Shown: positions 8,229-16,142, counted from the first letter of the stretch. The stretch: DNA of 64,000 nt from Streptomyces cylindrosporus (GCF_022698165.1 NZ_JALDAY010000005.1:248001-312000); one strand, 5' to 3'. Notes: generated by a model from the letters alone, not told the origin. Translations and numbers: made by a program.

Positions 8229-9307
8229 TGGCCGACACCCCGCTTGACCTCACTCTGAACGCTGCCGAGCTCACCGCCCAGCTCGTCGACTTCCCTTCGG
8301 AGAGCGGCACCGAGAAGCCCCTCGCCGACGCGATCGAGACCGCCCTGCGCGCGCTGCCGCACCTCACGGTCGAGCGGTACGGCAACAACGTGATCGCCCG
8401 GACGAACCTGGGCCGGTCCGAGCGGGTCGTCCTGGCCGGCCACATCGACACCGTGCCGATCGCGGACAACGTCCCCTCCCGGCTGGACGAGGACGGGGTG
8501 CTCTGGGGCTGCGGCACCTGCGACATGAAGTCCGGGGTGGCGGTGCAGCTGCGCATCGCGGCCACGGTCCCCGCACCCAACCGGGACCTGACCTTCATCT
8601 TCTACGACAACGAAGAGGTCGAGGCCGAGCGCAACGGCCTCCGGCACATCGCCGCGGCCCACCCGGAGTGGCTGGAGGCCGACTTCGCGGTGCTCCTGGA
8701 GCCGTCCGACGGCGAGGTGGAGGGCGGCTGCCAGGGTACGCTGAGGATGCTGCTGAAGACCAAGGGCGAGCGGGCGCACTCGGCGCGCTCCTGGATGGGC
8801 TCGAACGCCATCCACGCGGCCGCCCCGATCCTGGCCCGGCTGGCCTCGTACGAACCCCGCTACCCGGTCATCGACGGCCTGGAGTACCGCGAGGGCCTGA
8901 ACGCCGTGCGGATCTCGGGCGGGGTGGCGGGCAACGTCATCCCCGACGAGTGCGTGGTCACGGTCAACTTCCGGTACGCCCCCGACCGCACCGAGGAGGA
9001 GGCGGTCGCGCACGTCCGCGAGGTCTTCGCGGACTGCGGGGTCGAGGAGTTCGTGATCGACGACCACAGCGGCGGCGCGCTGCCCGGCCTCTCCCACCCG
9101 GCCGCGGCGGCCTTCATCGAGGCGGTCGGCGGCACCCCGATGCCCAAGTACGGCTGGACCGACGTCTCCCGCTTCTCGGCCCTGGGCATCCCCGCGGTCA
9201 ACTACGGCCCCGGAAACCCACACTTGGCGCACAAGCGGGACGAACGGGTCGAAACCGGAAAGATCCTGGTGGGCGAGGAGCGCCTGCGGAACTGGCTGAC
9301 ACGCTGA
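8228..9307 (+). CDS. dapE: Succinyl-diaminopimelate desuccinylase
   Basis: This 359-residue M20-family metallohydrolase cleaves N-succinyl-LL-DAP to LL-DAP and succinate in DAP/lysine synthesis. The zinc ligands are visible in order: His of LAGHIDTVP, Asp of GCGTCDMKSG, the catalytic glutamate of YDNEEVEAERNG, the next metal-binding acidic residue in LLEPSDG, and a late His near the C-terminus (NPHLAHKRDE). The dimerisation domain lies between (residues about 175-290). No ribosome-binding site precedes the ATG. The downstream LOG gene follows after 68 bp, the same order as in mycobacteria. Confidence 0.95.
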   Translation: MADTPLDLTLNAAELTAQLVDFPSESGTEKPLADAIETALRALPHLTVERYGNNVIARTNLGRSERVVLAGHIDTVPIADNVPSRLDEDGVLWGCGTCDMKSGVAVQLRIAATVPAPNRDLTFIFYDNEEVEAERNGLRHIAAAHPEWLEADFAVLLEPSDGEVEGGCQGTLRMLLKTKGERAHSARSWMGSNAIHAAAPILARLASYEPRYPVIDGLEYREGLNAVRISGGVAGNVIPDECVVTVNFRYAPDRTEEEAVAHVREVFADCGVEEFVIDDHSGGALPGLSHPAAAAFIEAVGGTPMPKYGWTDVSRFSALGIPAVNYGPGNPHLAHKRDERVETGKILVGEERLRNWLTR

Positions 9308-9375
9308 CGTCCCCCCTCCGTAACCCGCGTAGATCTACGCTGAAGCAGGAACACCTGCAAGCGGAGGGAGCGCAC

Positions 9376-10134
9376 ATGGCTACCGGGAACCCCGAGGGCA
9401 AGAAGCAGCCACCGGAGGAACAGCGCCTGGGACCCGTCCTCCGGAGGCGGGGTCAGGTGACGTCGAGCACGACCGACCAGCGGCTGCTGGACGCGGGCGG
9501 TCCGTCGGACTGGGTGCACACCGACCCCTGGCGCGTCCTGCGCATCCAGTCGGAGTTCATCGAGGGCTTCGGCACGCTGGCCGAACTCCCGCCCGCGATC
9601 AGCGTGTTCGGCTCGGCCCGCACCAAGGCGGACTCCCCGGAGTACGAGGCGGGCGTACGGCTCGGACGCGCACTGGTGGAGGCGGGCTGGGCGGTCATCA
9701 CCGGCGGCGGCCCCGGCGCCATGGAGGCGGCCAACAAGGGCGCCTGTGAGGCGAAGGGCATCTCCGTCGGCCTGGGCATCGAGCTGCCCTTCGAACAGGG
9801 CCTCAACCCGTACGTCGACATCGGCCTGAACTTCCGCTACTTCTTCGTGCGGAAGATGATGTTCGTCAAGTACGCGCAGGGCTTCGTGGTCCTGCCCGGC
9901 GGCCTCGGCACCCTCGACGAGCTCTTCGAGGCGCTGACCCTCGTCCAGACCCAGAAGGTCACCCGGTTCCCGATCGTCCTGTTCGGCAGCGAGTACTGGG
10001 GCGGCCTGGTCGACTGGCTGAAGAACACGCTGGTCGCCCAGGGCAAGGCCGCGGAGAAGGACCTGCTTCTCTTCCACGTCACGGACGACGTGGACGAAGC
10101 GGTCGCCCTGGTGTCGAAGGAGGCCGCGCGCTAG
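9376..10134 (+). CDS. LOG-family (TIGR00730) Rossmann-fold protein
   Basis: This 252-residue cytoplasmic protein has the LOG/lysine-decarboxylase-like fold. The nucleotide-binding motifs GGGPGAMEAANKGA and PGGLGTLDELFE (the PGGxGTxxE signature) are both present. Family members that have been tested are cytokinin-riboside-5'-monophosphate phosphoribohydrolases; the real substrate in bacteria outside plant pathogens is usually not known. The first ~70 residues, including WRVLRIQSEFIEGF, are the extension found in actinobacterial members. It has a good GGAGGG ribosome-binding site. It converges on the folP2-like gene with a 10-bp gap and follows dapE as in mycobacteria. Confidence 0.9.
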   Translation: MATGNPEGKKQPPEEQRLGPVLRRRGQVTSSTTDQRLLDAGGPSDWVHTDPWRVLRIQSEFIEGFGTLAELPPAISVFGSARTKADSPEYEAGVRLGRALVEAGWAVITGGGPGAMEAANKGACEAKGISVGLGIELPFEQGLNPYVDIGLNFRYFFVRKMMFVKYAQGFVVLPGGLGTLDELFEALTLVQTQKVTRFPIVLFGSEYWGGLVDWLKNTLVAQGKAAEKDLLLFHVTDDVDEAVALVSKEAAR

Positions 10135-10144
10135 CGCGGACCCT

Positions 10145-11005
10145 CTACGCGAGCCCTCGGCGGGCTACCGCCGGGGGCCGGTGGCCCGCGATCGACGCGA
10201 CCATCTCCAGCACCTGCCGGGTCTCCGCGACCTCGTGCACGCGGTAGACCTGCGCACCCAGCCACGCCGACACGGCGGTGGTCGCCAGCGTCCCGACCAC
10301 CCGTTCCTTCACGGGCTTGTCGAGCGTCTCGCCGACGAAGTCCTTGTTGGAGAGCGAGACCAGCACCGGCCACCCCGTCTCGACCATCTCCCCGAGCCGC
10401 CGCGTCGCCTCCAGGCTGTGCCGCGTGTTCTTGCCGAAGTCGTGCCCGGGATCGATGAGGATCGACTCCCGCGCCACACCCAGCTCCGCCGCCCGCTCCG
10501 CGAGTCCCAGGGTGACCCGCAGGATGTCGGCCACGACATCGTCGTACGTCACCCGGTGCGGCCGCGTCCGGGGTTCGGCGCCCCCGGCGTGCGTGCACAC
10601 CAGGCCCACCCGGTACCGCGCGGCGACCTCCGCCAGCCGGGGGTCGACCCCGCCCCAGGCGTCGTTGAGCAGATCGGCGCCGGCCTCGCAGACGGCCTCG
10701 CCGACGTCCGCGCGCCAGGTGTCGACGCTGATGATCACGTCCGGGAAGCGCCGCCGCACCTCCGCCACGAAGCCGACGGTCCGCCGCGCCTCCTCCTCGG
10801 CGGTGACCTCCTCGCCGGGGCCGGCCTTCACCCCGCCGATGTCGATGATGGCGGCGCCCTCGGCCACCGCCTGCTCCACGCGCGCGAGGGCGGGCTCGTC
10901 GCGGAAGGTGGCCCCCTGGTCGTAGAAGGAGTCCGGGGTCCGGTTCACGATCGCCATGATCACCGGCTCGTGCGCCGCGAATTCGCGCCTGCCCAGCCTG
11001 AGCAT
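10145..11005 (-). CDS. Dihydropteroate synthase-like protein, FolP2 clade
   Basis: This 286-residue TIM-barrel protein is of the pterin-binding family. It keeps MAIVNRTPDSFYDQGA at the N-terminus, the Asp of ISVDTWRA and IDPGHDFGKN, but the two signature loops that bind pABA/sulfonamide in true DHPS are changed. The usual ESTRPG is GVKAGPGE, and the usual S(R)KSF is SNKDF. This is the FolP2 (Rv1207) pattern, for which canonical DHPS activity has been questioned. The true folate enzyme is probably elsewhere in the genome. ATG with GGAGG upstream. It is divergent from the DivIVA-like gene, as in mycobacteria (folP2 near Rv1209). Confidence 0.85.
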   Translation of the reverse strand: MLRLGRREFAAHEPVIMAIVNRTPDSFYDQGATFRDEPALARVEQAVAEGAAIIDIGGVKAGPGEEVTAEEEARRTVGFVAEVRRRFPDVIISVDTWRADVGEAVCEAGADLLNDAWGGVDPRLAEVAARYRVGLVCTHAGGAEPRTRPHRVTYDDVVADILRVTLGLAERAAELGVARESILIDPGHDFGKNTRHSLEATRRLGEMVETGWPVLVSLSNKDFVGETLDKPVKERVVGTLATTAVSAWLGAQVYRVHEVAETRQVLEMVASIAGHRPPAVARRGLA

Positions 11006-11141
11006 CCCCTGTGACCTCCGCTAGTACGACCTGGGTGTCGGTGGCCTTTGTGCCGCCTGCGACCCTAACTGTCGGACTCGCATGGCACGATCGGACCCTG
11101 ACACATTCAGCTTCCTGACATCGAGCTTGGGGACCGCAGCG

Positions 11142-11504
11142 ATGGTTATGTTCCTGTTCCTGGTCGTCGCCCTCGCCGTCGTGGTCGCCGCGGTGACACT
11201 GGCCGTGGTGGGCGGCGGGGAGGGCGAGGGCCCGTTGCCCGAGGTGGACCCCGAGCGCCTGCAGGACCCCCTGCCGCTGGACCGCCCGGTGGGCCGCGCC
11301 GACGTGGACGCCCTGCGCTTCCCGCTCGCCGCCCGCGGCTACCGCATGGCCGACGTCGACGACGCCCTCAACCGCCTCGCCGCCGAACTCGCCGAGCGCG
11401 ACGCCCGGATCGCCGACCTGGAGTCCGCGCTGGCCGGCGCGCAGGCCGCCGCCCACCACGTCTCCATGGAGAAGCCGGTGCACGGGCAGGGGGAGCAGCA
11501 GTGA
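11142..11504 (+). CDS. Small membrane-anchored DivIVA-domain protein
   Basis: This 120-residue protein begins with a single hydrophobic helix (residues 2-27) and then carries a DivIVA-type segment, FPLAARGYRMADVDDAL, leading into a short coiled coil (NRLAAELAERDARIADLESAL). The DivIVA motif is the same as in polar-growth and septation proteins, but the protein is far shorter and membrane-tethered. ATG 11142 has GGGGA upstream; an earlier GTG-type start at 11082 is less likely. The stop overlaps the tag start (GTGA). In mycobacteria a similar protein (Rv1209) also precedes tag. A role at the growing envelope is inferred from the domain only. Confidence 0.78.
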   Translation: MVMFLFLVVALAVVVAAVTLAVVGGGEGEGPLPEVDPERLQDPLPLDRPVGRADVDALRFPLAARGYRMADVDDALNRLAAELAERDARIADLESALAGAQAAAHHVSMEKPVHGQGEQQ

Positions 11505-12079
11505 GCGGCCCGGGCGCGATCGCCGGGGCGGACGGCGCGCTGCGCTGCCCCTGGGCGCTGTCCACCGAGGACTACGTGGCGTACCACGACGAGGAGTGGG
11601 GCCGTCCGGTCCACGGCGACGACGCCCTCTTCGAGCGCCTCAGCCTGGAGGCCTTCCAGTCCGGCCTCTCCTGGATCACGATCCTGCGCCGCCGCCCCGG
11701 CTTCCGTAAGGCCTTCGCCGACTTCAGGATCGCCAAGGTCGCCGCGTTCACCGACGAGGACCGCGCCCGCCTCCTGCTGGACGAGGGCATCATCCGCAAC
11801 CGCGCCAAGATCGACGCCACGCTCGCCAACGCGCGCGTGCTGGCCGACTGGGCGCCGGGCGCCCTGGACGAGCTGATCTGGTCCCACGCGCCCGAGCCGG
11901 GCCCGGCCCCGAAGACACTCGCGGACGTCCCGGCGGTCACACCGGAGTCGACGGCCCTGTCGAAGGCCCTGAAGAAGCAGGGCCTCCGCTTCGTCGGCCC
12001 GACGACGGCGTACGCCTTGATGCAGGCGTGCGGACTGGTCGACGACCACCTGGAAACCTGCGTCGCGAGACGGGCCTGA
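11501..12079 (+). CDS. tag: DNA-3-methyladenine glycosylase I
   Basis: This 192-residue base-excision repair enzyme releases 3-methyladenine from DNA. It shows the full Tag pattern: CPWALSTEDYVAYHDEEWG at the N-terminus, FERLSLEAFQSGLSWITIL, the RNRAKIDATLANA helix, and the C-terminal GLRFVGPTTAYALMQACGLVDDH with the conserved His/Cys zinc ligands (Cys9, His27 region and the C-terminal His/Cys pair). GTG start overlaps the upstream stop. It converges on the enoyl-CoA hydratase gene with a 3-bp gap. Confidence 0.95.
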   Translation: MSGPGAIAGADGALRCPWALSTEDYVAYHDEEWGRPVHGDDALFERLSLEAFQSGLSWITILRRRPGFRKAFADFRIAKVAAFTDEDRARLLLDEGIIRNRAKIDATLANARVLADWAPGALDELIWSHAPEPGPAPKTLADVPAVTPESTALSKALKKQGLRFVGPTTAYALMQACGLVDDHLETCVARRA

Positions 12080-12082
12080 CCG

Positions 12083-12874
12083 CTACCGGCCCAGGTACTT
12101 CGGCGTCTCCTTGTTCACGAACGCCCGCACGGCGATCGTGTGGTCCTCGGACGCCCCCGCCCGGCCCTGCAGTTCGTCCTCCTTCTCCAGCGTCTCGGAG
12201 AGCGAGTGCGAGAAGCCGAACGCCAGGGACTCCTTGATCGCCGCGTACGCCACCGTCGGGCCCTCGGCCAGCGCCCGCGCCGTCTTCTCCGCCTCCGCGG
12301 GCAGCTCCGCGGAGGGCACGAGACGGTTCACGATCCCCAGCTCGTAGGCCTCCTGCGCCTTGATCGTGCGCGGGAAGAGCAGCAGGTCGGCGGCGCGCCC
12401 CGGCCCCACCACCCGAGGCAGCGTCCACGAGATCCCGGAGTCCGCCGTGAGCGCGACCCCCGCGAAGGACGTGTTGAACCCGGCGGTGTCGGCGACCACG
12501 CGGTAGTCCGCGGCCAGCGCCAGCCCGAAGCCCGCGCCCGCCGCGACCCCGTTCACCCCGGCCGCCACGGGCTTCGGCATCTCCGTCAGCGCCCGCACGA
12601 CCGGGTTGTAGTGCTCCTTGACCGTGCTCATGACCTGCGCCGACCCCTCGGCGAGCAGCCCGATGTGCTCCTTGAGGTCCTGCCCGACGCAGAACGCCCG
12701 GTCACCGGCGGCCGTCAGCAGCACCGCCCGTACGGTGTCGTCCTCGGCCGCCGAGCGCACCGCCTCCAGCAGCGCGACCTTCGTCGCGATGTTCAGCGCG
12801 TTCATCGCCTCCGGGCGGTTCAGCGTGATCGTCGCGAGACCGTCGGTCACCTCGTAGAGCACGGTGTCGGCCAT
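12083..12874 (-). CDS. Enoyl-CoA hydratase/isomerase (PaaG-like)
   Basis: This 263-residue crotonase-fold enzyme carries the CoA-ester oxyanion-hole elements RAFCVGQDLKEH and GVAAGAGFGLALAADYRVV. The acidic position in the GVALTADSGISWTLPR loop has Asp rather than Glu, as in PaaG/PaaB-type isomerases, so ring-1,2-epoxyphenylacetyl-CoA isomerase or a 2-enoyl-CoA isomerase is as likely as a plain hydratase. The usual paa neighbours are absent. A strong GGAGGGG ribosome-binding site precedes the ATG, and a perfect 22-bp palindrome lies 28 bp upstream, suggesting local repressor control. Confidence 0.88.
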   Translation of the reverse strand: MADTVLYEVTDGLATITLNRPEAMNALNIATKVALLEAVRSAAEDDTVRAVLLTAAGDRAFCVGQDLKEHIGLLAEGSAQVMSTVKEHYNPVVRALTEMPKPVAAGVNGVAAGAGFGLALAADYRVVADTAGFNTSFAGVALTADSGISWTLPRVVGPGRAADLLLFPRTIKAQEAYELGIVNRLVPSAELPAEAEKTARALAEGPTVAYAAIKESLAFGFSHSLSETLEKEDELQGRAGASEDHTIAVRAFVNKETPKYLGR

Positions 12875-13247
12875 GGTGTGTCCCCTCCGCAGTCGCGGCT
12901 CGGGCGTACCGGCCGGTACGCCCCTGTCCGTAGGACAGCATGGCGGAGAGAGACCTCAGTGGACGTGTGACCTGCGTCAAAGAATTCGGGACGGTTTCCG
13001 GTCGGCGGAAGTCCGAACGGCCGCGCAGTATCGCAGTCACATCGCCGAATTGGGTGGTTTTGCTCGCGCGCGTTGCCCAAGCGATGCCGACTGATGTTGG
13101 TCATCGGGTCCTGAGATGCGGGATAATGGCTTGGAAGCAATGTGTTCGATGCCGGTGTCGCGTGTCCCAGTCCCACGCTGTGGCCCGCGCGTGCCCTCCC
13201 GGGCCGTCGGCTTTGACGATGAGCTGGTTTCAGGAAGGGGAACGAGC
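12875..13247. other. 373-bp divergent intergenic region
   Basis: This region separates the enoyl-CoA hydratase gene (minus) from the DUF3117 gene (plus). It holds the two inverted repeats at 12902-12938 and, on the plus strand, a good -10 hexamer GATAAT (13122-13127) about 120 bp before the DUF3117 start, with a weak TTGGTC at 13096-13101 as possible -35 box. No open frame in it looks coding. Confidence 0.6.
12902..12923. promoter_or_regulatory. 22-bp perfect palindrome, likely operator
   Basis: The half-site GGGCGTACCGG is followed at once by its exact complement, with no loop. It lies 28 bp upstream of the enoyl-CoA hydratase start. A looped terminator is excluded by the zero spacing. The ACCG...CGGT core is common in TetR-family operators. 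A second inverted repeat, CTGTCC-GTA-GGACAG, directly follows at 12924-12938. Confidence 0.6.
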
Positions 13248-13415
13248 ATGGCGGCCATGAAGCCGCGGACGGGCGATGGCCCGCTCGAGGTGACCAAGGA
13301 GGGGCGGGGCATTGTCATGCGCGTTCCGCTCGAAGGCGGCGGTCGACTCGTCGTCGAGCTGACCCCTGACGAGGCCGACGCGCTCGGTGACGCCCTCAAG
13401 AAGGTCGTCGGCTGA
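13248..13415 (+). CDS. DUF3117 small conserved protein
   Basis: This 55-residue protein is the actinobacterial DUF3117 family (Rv1211 type). The sequence MAAMKPRTGDGPLEVTKEG followed by MRVPLEGGGRLVVELT and ADALGDAL is essentially the family consensus. It is predicted to be soluble and beta-rich with a short C-terminal helix; no function is established. The ATG at 13248 has a GAAGGGGAA ribosome-binding site; longer in-frame extensions have none. It is followed by a clear terminator. Position between tag and the sigE region matches mycobacteria. Confidence 0.92.
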   Translation: MAAMKPRTGDGPLEVTKEGRGIVMRVPLEGGGRLVVELTPDEADALGDALKKVVG

Positions 13416-13443
13416 CGCGGAAGCGACCATACCCTTTCAGCTG

Positions 13444-13468
13444 CCCCGGCACCCATGTGGTGCCGGGG
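13444..13468 (+). terminator. Terminator after the DUF3117 gene
   Basis: A perfect 10-bp stem (CCCCGGCACC with its complement) with a five-base loop is followed by TTGCTGTTTG. It sits between the convergent DUF3117 and O-methyltransferase genes and probably serves both. Confidence 0.85.
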
Positions 13469-13502
13469 TTGCTGTTTGTGGACCTCGTCACCGCTTGCCT
13501 CG

Positions 13503-14135
13503 TCACCGCTTGACGGCGCACAGCAGACCGTCGCCCACCGGCAGCAGCGACGGCACCAGCTCCTGGCTCTCGCGCACCGCGCGCAGCAGCTCCCGCAGCC
13601 GCAGGACCTCGGTCGGCTGCGGCCCCGAGTCGACCGTGCGGCCGTTGGCGAAGACGCCCTCGAAGACCACCAGGCCCCCCGGACGGAGCAGGCGCAACGA
13701 TTCAGCGAGGTAGTCCATGACCTCCTGCCGGTCGCCGTCGCAGAAGACGAGGTCGTAGCCGGCGTCCGCGAGCCGGGGCAGGACGTCCAGGGCGCGCCCG
13801 GGGATGAACCGGGCCCGGTTGCTCGCGAAACCGCAGGCGCGGAAGGCCTGGCGGGCGAACTGCTGGTGCTCCGGCTCCGGGTCGACGGTGGTGAGGACCC
13901 CGTCGGGGCGCATGCCGTGCAGGAGATGGATGCCGGAGACACCGGTGCCCGTGCCGATCTCGGCGACCGCCTTCGCGTCCACCGAGGCCGCCAGCAACCG
14001 CAGCGCGGCGCCCGTGCCGGGCGACACCGAGCGCAGCCCCGCCTCGCGGGCCCGGTCACGGGCCCAGCGCAGGACTTCGTCCTCGGCGACGTAGGCGTCG
14101 GCGAACGCCCAGCTCGTCTGCCGGTTGCCGGTAAT
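13503..14135 (-). CDS. Class I SAM O-methyltransferase, probable ATT start
   Basis: This 210-residue SAM-dependent methyltransferase is of the Rv1220c type. The SAM motif VAEIGTGTGVSGIHLL is near residue 57, followed by LTTVDPEPEHQ, the acidic motif DLVFCDGDR and the C-terminal LVPSLLPVGDGLLCAV. The frame is open to a TAA further upstream, yet holds no ATG, GTG or TTG before GTG 14027. That late start would delete the conserved helix EDEVLRWARDRAREAG found in the family. An ATT at 14135-14133 with AGGAG six bases upstream gives exactly the expected N-terminus (ITGNRQTSWAFADAY), so I place the start there. It is divergent from the sigma factor gene, as in mycobacteria. Confidence 0.88.
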   Translation of the reverse strand: MTGNRQTSWAFADAYVAEDEVLRWARDRAREAGLRSVSPGTGAALRLLAASVDAKAVAEIGTGTGVSGIHLLHGMRPDGVLTTVDPEPEHQQFARQAFRACGFASNRARFIPGRALDVLPRLADAGYDLVFCDGDRQEVMDYLAESLRLLRPGGLVVFEGVFANGRTVDSGPQPTEVLRLRELLRAVRESQELVPSLLPVGDGLLCAVKR

Positions 14136-14187
14136 GACCCTCTCCTGTCCCCGTGGTTGCCTGGGCGTGACTGTATCCGTTGGGGCC

Positions 14188-14214
14188 GGGAACCCGCAGA
14201 TGGGACCGGGCGTT
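14188..14214 (+). promoter_or_regulatory. ECF sigma-E-type promoter of the sigma gene
   Basis: GGGAAC (14188-14193), a 17-bp spacer and CGTT (14211-14214) fit the ECF consensus GGAAC-N16/17-CGTT known for sigma-E of mycobacteria. The start of transcription would be near 14222, about 26 bases before the TTG start codon. This suggests autoregulation. Confidence 0.6.
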
Positions 14215-14247
14215 TAGAGGGGTGGAGACGACAGCGGGGGGACACAG

Positions 14248-15150
14248 TTGGATCACGACGAGGGGCAGCGGCCCGAGCAACTGCAGACGCAGGGGCCCGA
14301 GCGGTATGAGCCCAGATCAAATTCTCGTAAAACCGCTTATCCGGAGCTAACGGGCGAGGTGGCTATGGTAGGGGCTCCACTGGACACCACCAGAGCCGAC
14401 AGGGGAGGTGCGGCTGCGCCTGTGGATCGCGGAGGAGTGCTGCGGCGCTTCCTCGGATCGGCGGGCAGGCCGAAATCCGTGAACGACACCGCTGCTGACC
14501 CCAGCCACGCCGACGCCCCCGCGGGCGAGGCCCAGACCGCGACTTTCTCCACCGACGCGGACGGGCAGGCATGGACTCCGCCCACCTGGGAGGAGATCGT
14601 CAGCACCCACAGCGGCCGGGTCTACCGGCTGGCGTACCGCCTGACCGGTAACCAGCACGACGCGGAGGACCTCACCCAGGAGGTCTTCGTCCGCGTCTTC
14701 CGCTCCCTGTCCACCTACACGCCGGGCACCTTCGAGGGCTGGCTGCACCGCATCACGACGAACCTGTTCCTGGACATGGTCCGCCGCAAGCAGCGCATCC
14801 GCTTCGACGCCCTCGGGGACGACGCGGCCGAGCGCCTGCCCAGCCGCGAGCCCAACCCGCAGCAGATCTTCAACGACGCCCACTTCGACGCGGACGTCCA
14901 GCAGGCCCTCGACACGCTCGCGCCCGAGTTCCGCGCCGCGGTCGTCCTGTGCGACATCGAAGGACTGTCGTACGAGGAGATCGCCGCGACCCTCGGCGTC
15001 AAGCTCGGCACGGTCCGCTCCCGGATCCACCGCGGCCGTTCCCAGCTGCGCAAGGCCCTCGCGCACCGCTCGCCGGAGGCCCGCGCGGCCGAGCGTCGGT
15101 CCTTCGTGCCACGCGTGGCCGCTCTGGGGGGAGGGGGCGCGACCGCGTGA
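14248..15150 (+). CDS. sigE: ECF RNA polymerase sigma factor, SigE (Rv1221) type
   Basis: This 300-residue sigma factor has region 2 at about residues 115-185 (VYRLAYRLTGNQHDAEDLTQ, then FEGWLHRITTNLFLDMVRRK) and region 4 at about 220-272 (ALDTLAPEFRAAVVLCDIEG, then TVRSRIHRGRSQLR). The ~110 residues before region 2 are poorly conserved and the start is uncertain. TTG 14248 has a GGGGGGA ribosome-binding site; ATG 14365 is a credible alternative, and multiple starts are known for the mycobacterial protein. The anti-sigma gene overlaps its end. It is not the S. coelicolor protein historically named SigE; it is the orthologue of mycobacterial SigE by gene order. Confidence 0.93.
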   Translation: MDHDEGQRPEQLQTQGPERYEPRSNSRKTAYPELTGEVAMVGAPLDTTRADRGGAAAPVDRGGVLRRFLGSAGRPKSVNDTAADPSHADAPAGEAQTATFSTDADGQAWTPPTWEEIVSTHSGRVYRLAYRLTGNQHDAEDLTQEVFVRVFRSLSTYTPGTFEGWLHRITTNLFLDMVRRKQRIRFDALGDDAAERLPSREPNPQQIFNDAHFDADVQQALDTLAPEFRAAVVLCDIEGLSYEEIAATLGVKLGTVRSRIHRGRSQLRKALAHRSPEARAAERRSFVPRVAALGGGGATA

Positions 15151-16142
15151 GTGGATCACGACCCGGCCCCGCCGAGCGGCATCTGTCCGAGCAGCATCTG
15201 GGAGACCGACTCTCCGCCCTGGTGGACGGAGAGCTCGGTCATGAGTCGCGCGAGCGCGTCCTCGCCCACCTGGCCACCTGCGCCCGGTGCAAGGCGGAGG
15301 CCGACGCCCAGCGACAGCTGAAGAACGTCTTCGCGGAGGCGGCGCCCCCGCCGCCCTCCGAGAGCTTCCTGGCCCGGCTCCAGGGGCTCCCCGGAGGAGG
15401 TGACGATCCGGACGGCGGCTCGCCGTTCGGCGGGGGAAGACTCCCCGGCTCCGCCACCGGGAAGTTCGGCACCTCCGGAGTCTTCGGACTGAAGCAGCGC
15501 CCCGACCGCTTCGAGTTCGACTACGCGCCCGCCGCACAGCACGCCGTCCCCGCACCTGGCCTCCCCGCCTCCGACCGTGGCTTCCGCATCCATGACGTCA
15601 GCCGTCACGAGACCGACCGCTCGGCCTCCCGCGGGATGCGGTTCGCGTTCGTCGCCGCCGGGGCGGTGTCGCTGGCCGCGATCGCGCTGGGCGGCGTCAC
15701 GACCGGCTCGCTGACGGACACGGCCGCGGACGCGCGCGGCGGTTCCGGCGCCGGCAGCAACGTGACTCCGGCGCGCACGCCGGGCACGGGGGCCGCGACG
15801 GCTCCCGAGACCCAGCGGCGCCGTGGCGTCGGCCCGCTGCTCGGGCAGGTGCAGGGGCAGCGTTCGCTCGGCGAGACCCCGGCCGCCCCGACCCAGGTGT
15901 CCGCACCGCTGCTGCCCGGCGTACCGAGCCCGGCCGTCTCCGAGCAGGCTCTGCACACGCTGGCCGCCCCCGTGATGGCCGGTGCGGCGGTGATGTCCCC
16001 GCTGATACGTCCGCTCACCGACTCCCAGCCGCTCACATTGACCTCGTGGTCCCCCGCCGCCGAGACCACGGGCCTCGGCCTCCTCGCCGCACCCGTCCCC
16101 GACTCGACTTCCTCTCCTTCCCCCTCCCACACCGCGCGCTGA
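15147..16142 (+). CDS. Zinc-type anti-sigma factor, RseA-like
   Basis: This 331-residue anti-sigma factor should hold the preceding sigma factor inactive. The N-terminal ZAS domain has the HxxxCxxC motif, HLATCARC, near residue 50, preceded by LVDGELGHESRERV. A single membrane helix is near residues 158-180 (FAFVAAGAVSLAAIALGG), and a long Pro/Thr/Ala-rich extracytoplasmic tail follows, longer than in the ~154-residue mycobacterial RseA. The tail may be the part sensed or cleaved on the outside. The GTG start overlaps the sigma stop (GTGA), so the pair is translationally coupled and made in fixed ratio. Confidence 0.9.
   Translation: MSGSRPGPAERHLSEQHLGDRLSALVDGELGHESRERVLAHLATCARCKAEADAQRQLKNVFAEAAPPPPSESFLARLQGLPGGGDDPDGGSPFGGGRLPGSATGKFGTSGVFGLKQRPDRFEFDYAPAAQHAVPAPGLPASDRGFRIHDVSRHETDRSASRGMRFAFVAAGAVSLAAIALGGVTTGSLTDTAADARGGSGAGSNVTPARTPGTGAATAPETQRRRGVGPLLGQVQGQRSLGETPAAPTQVSAPLLPGVPSPAVSEQALHTLAAPVMAGAAVMSPLIRPLTDSQPLTLTSWSPAAETTGLGLLAAPVPDSTSSPSPSHTAR

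Noticed and set aside
6878..9232. A 784-codon open frame on the minus strand
   Set aside because: It covers dapE antisense and intergenic DNA; no family motifs, Arg/Gly-rich shadow composition.
12902..12923. Reading the 22-bp palindrome as a terminator
   Set aside because: There is no loop, no T-run, and it lies upstream of a gene rather than after one.
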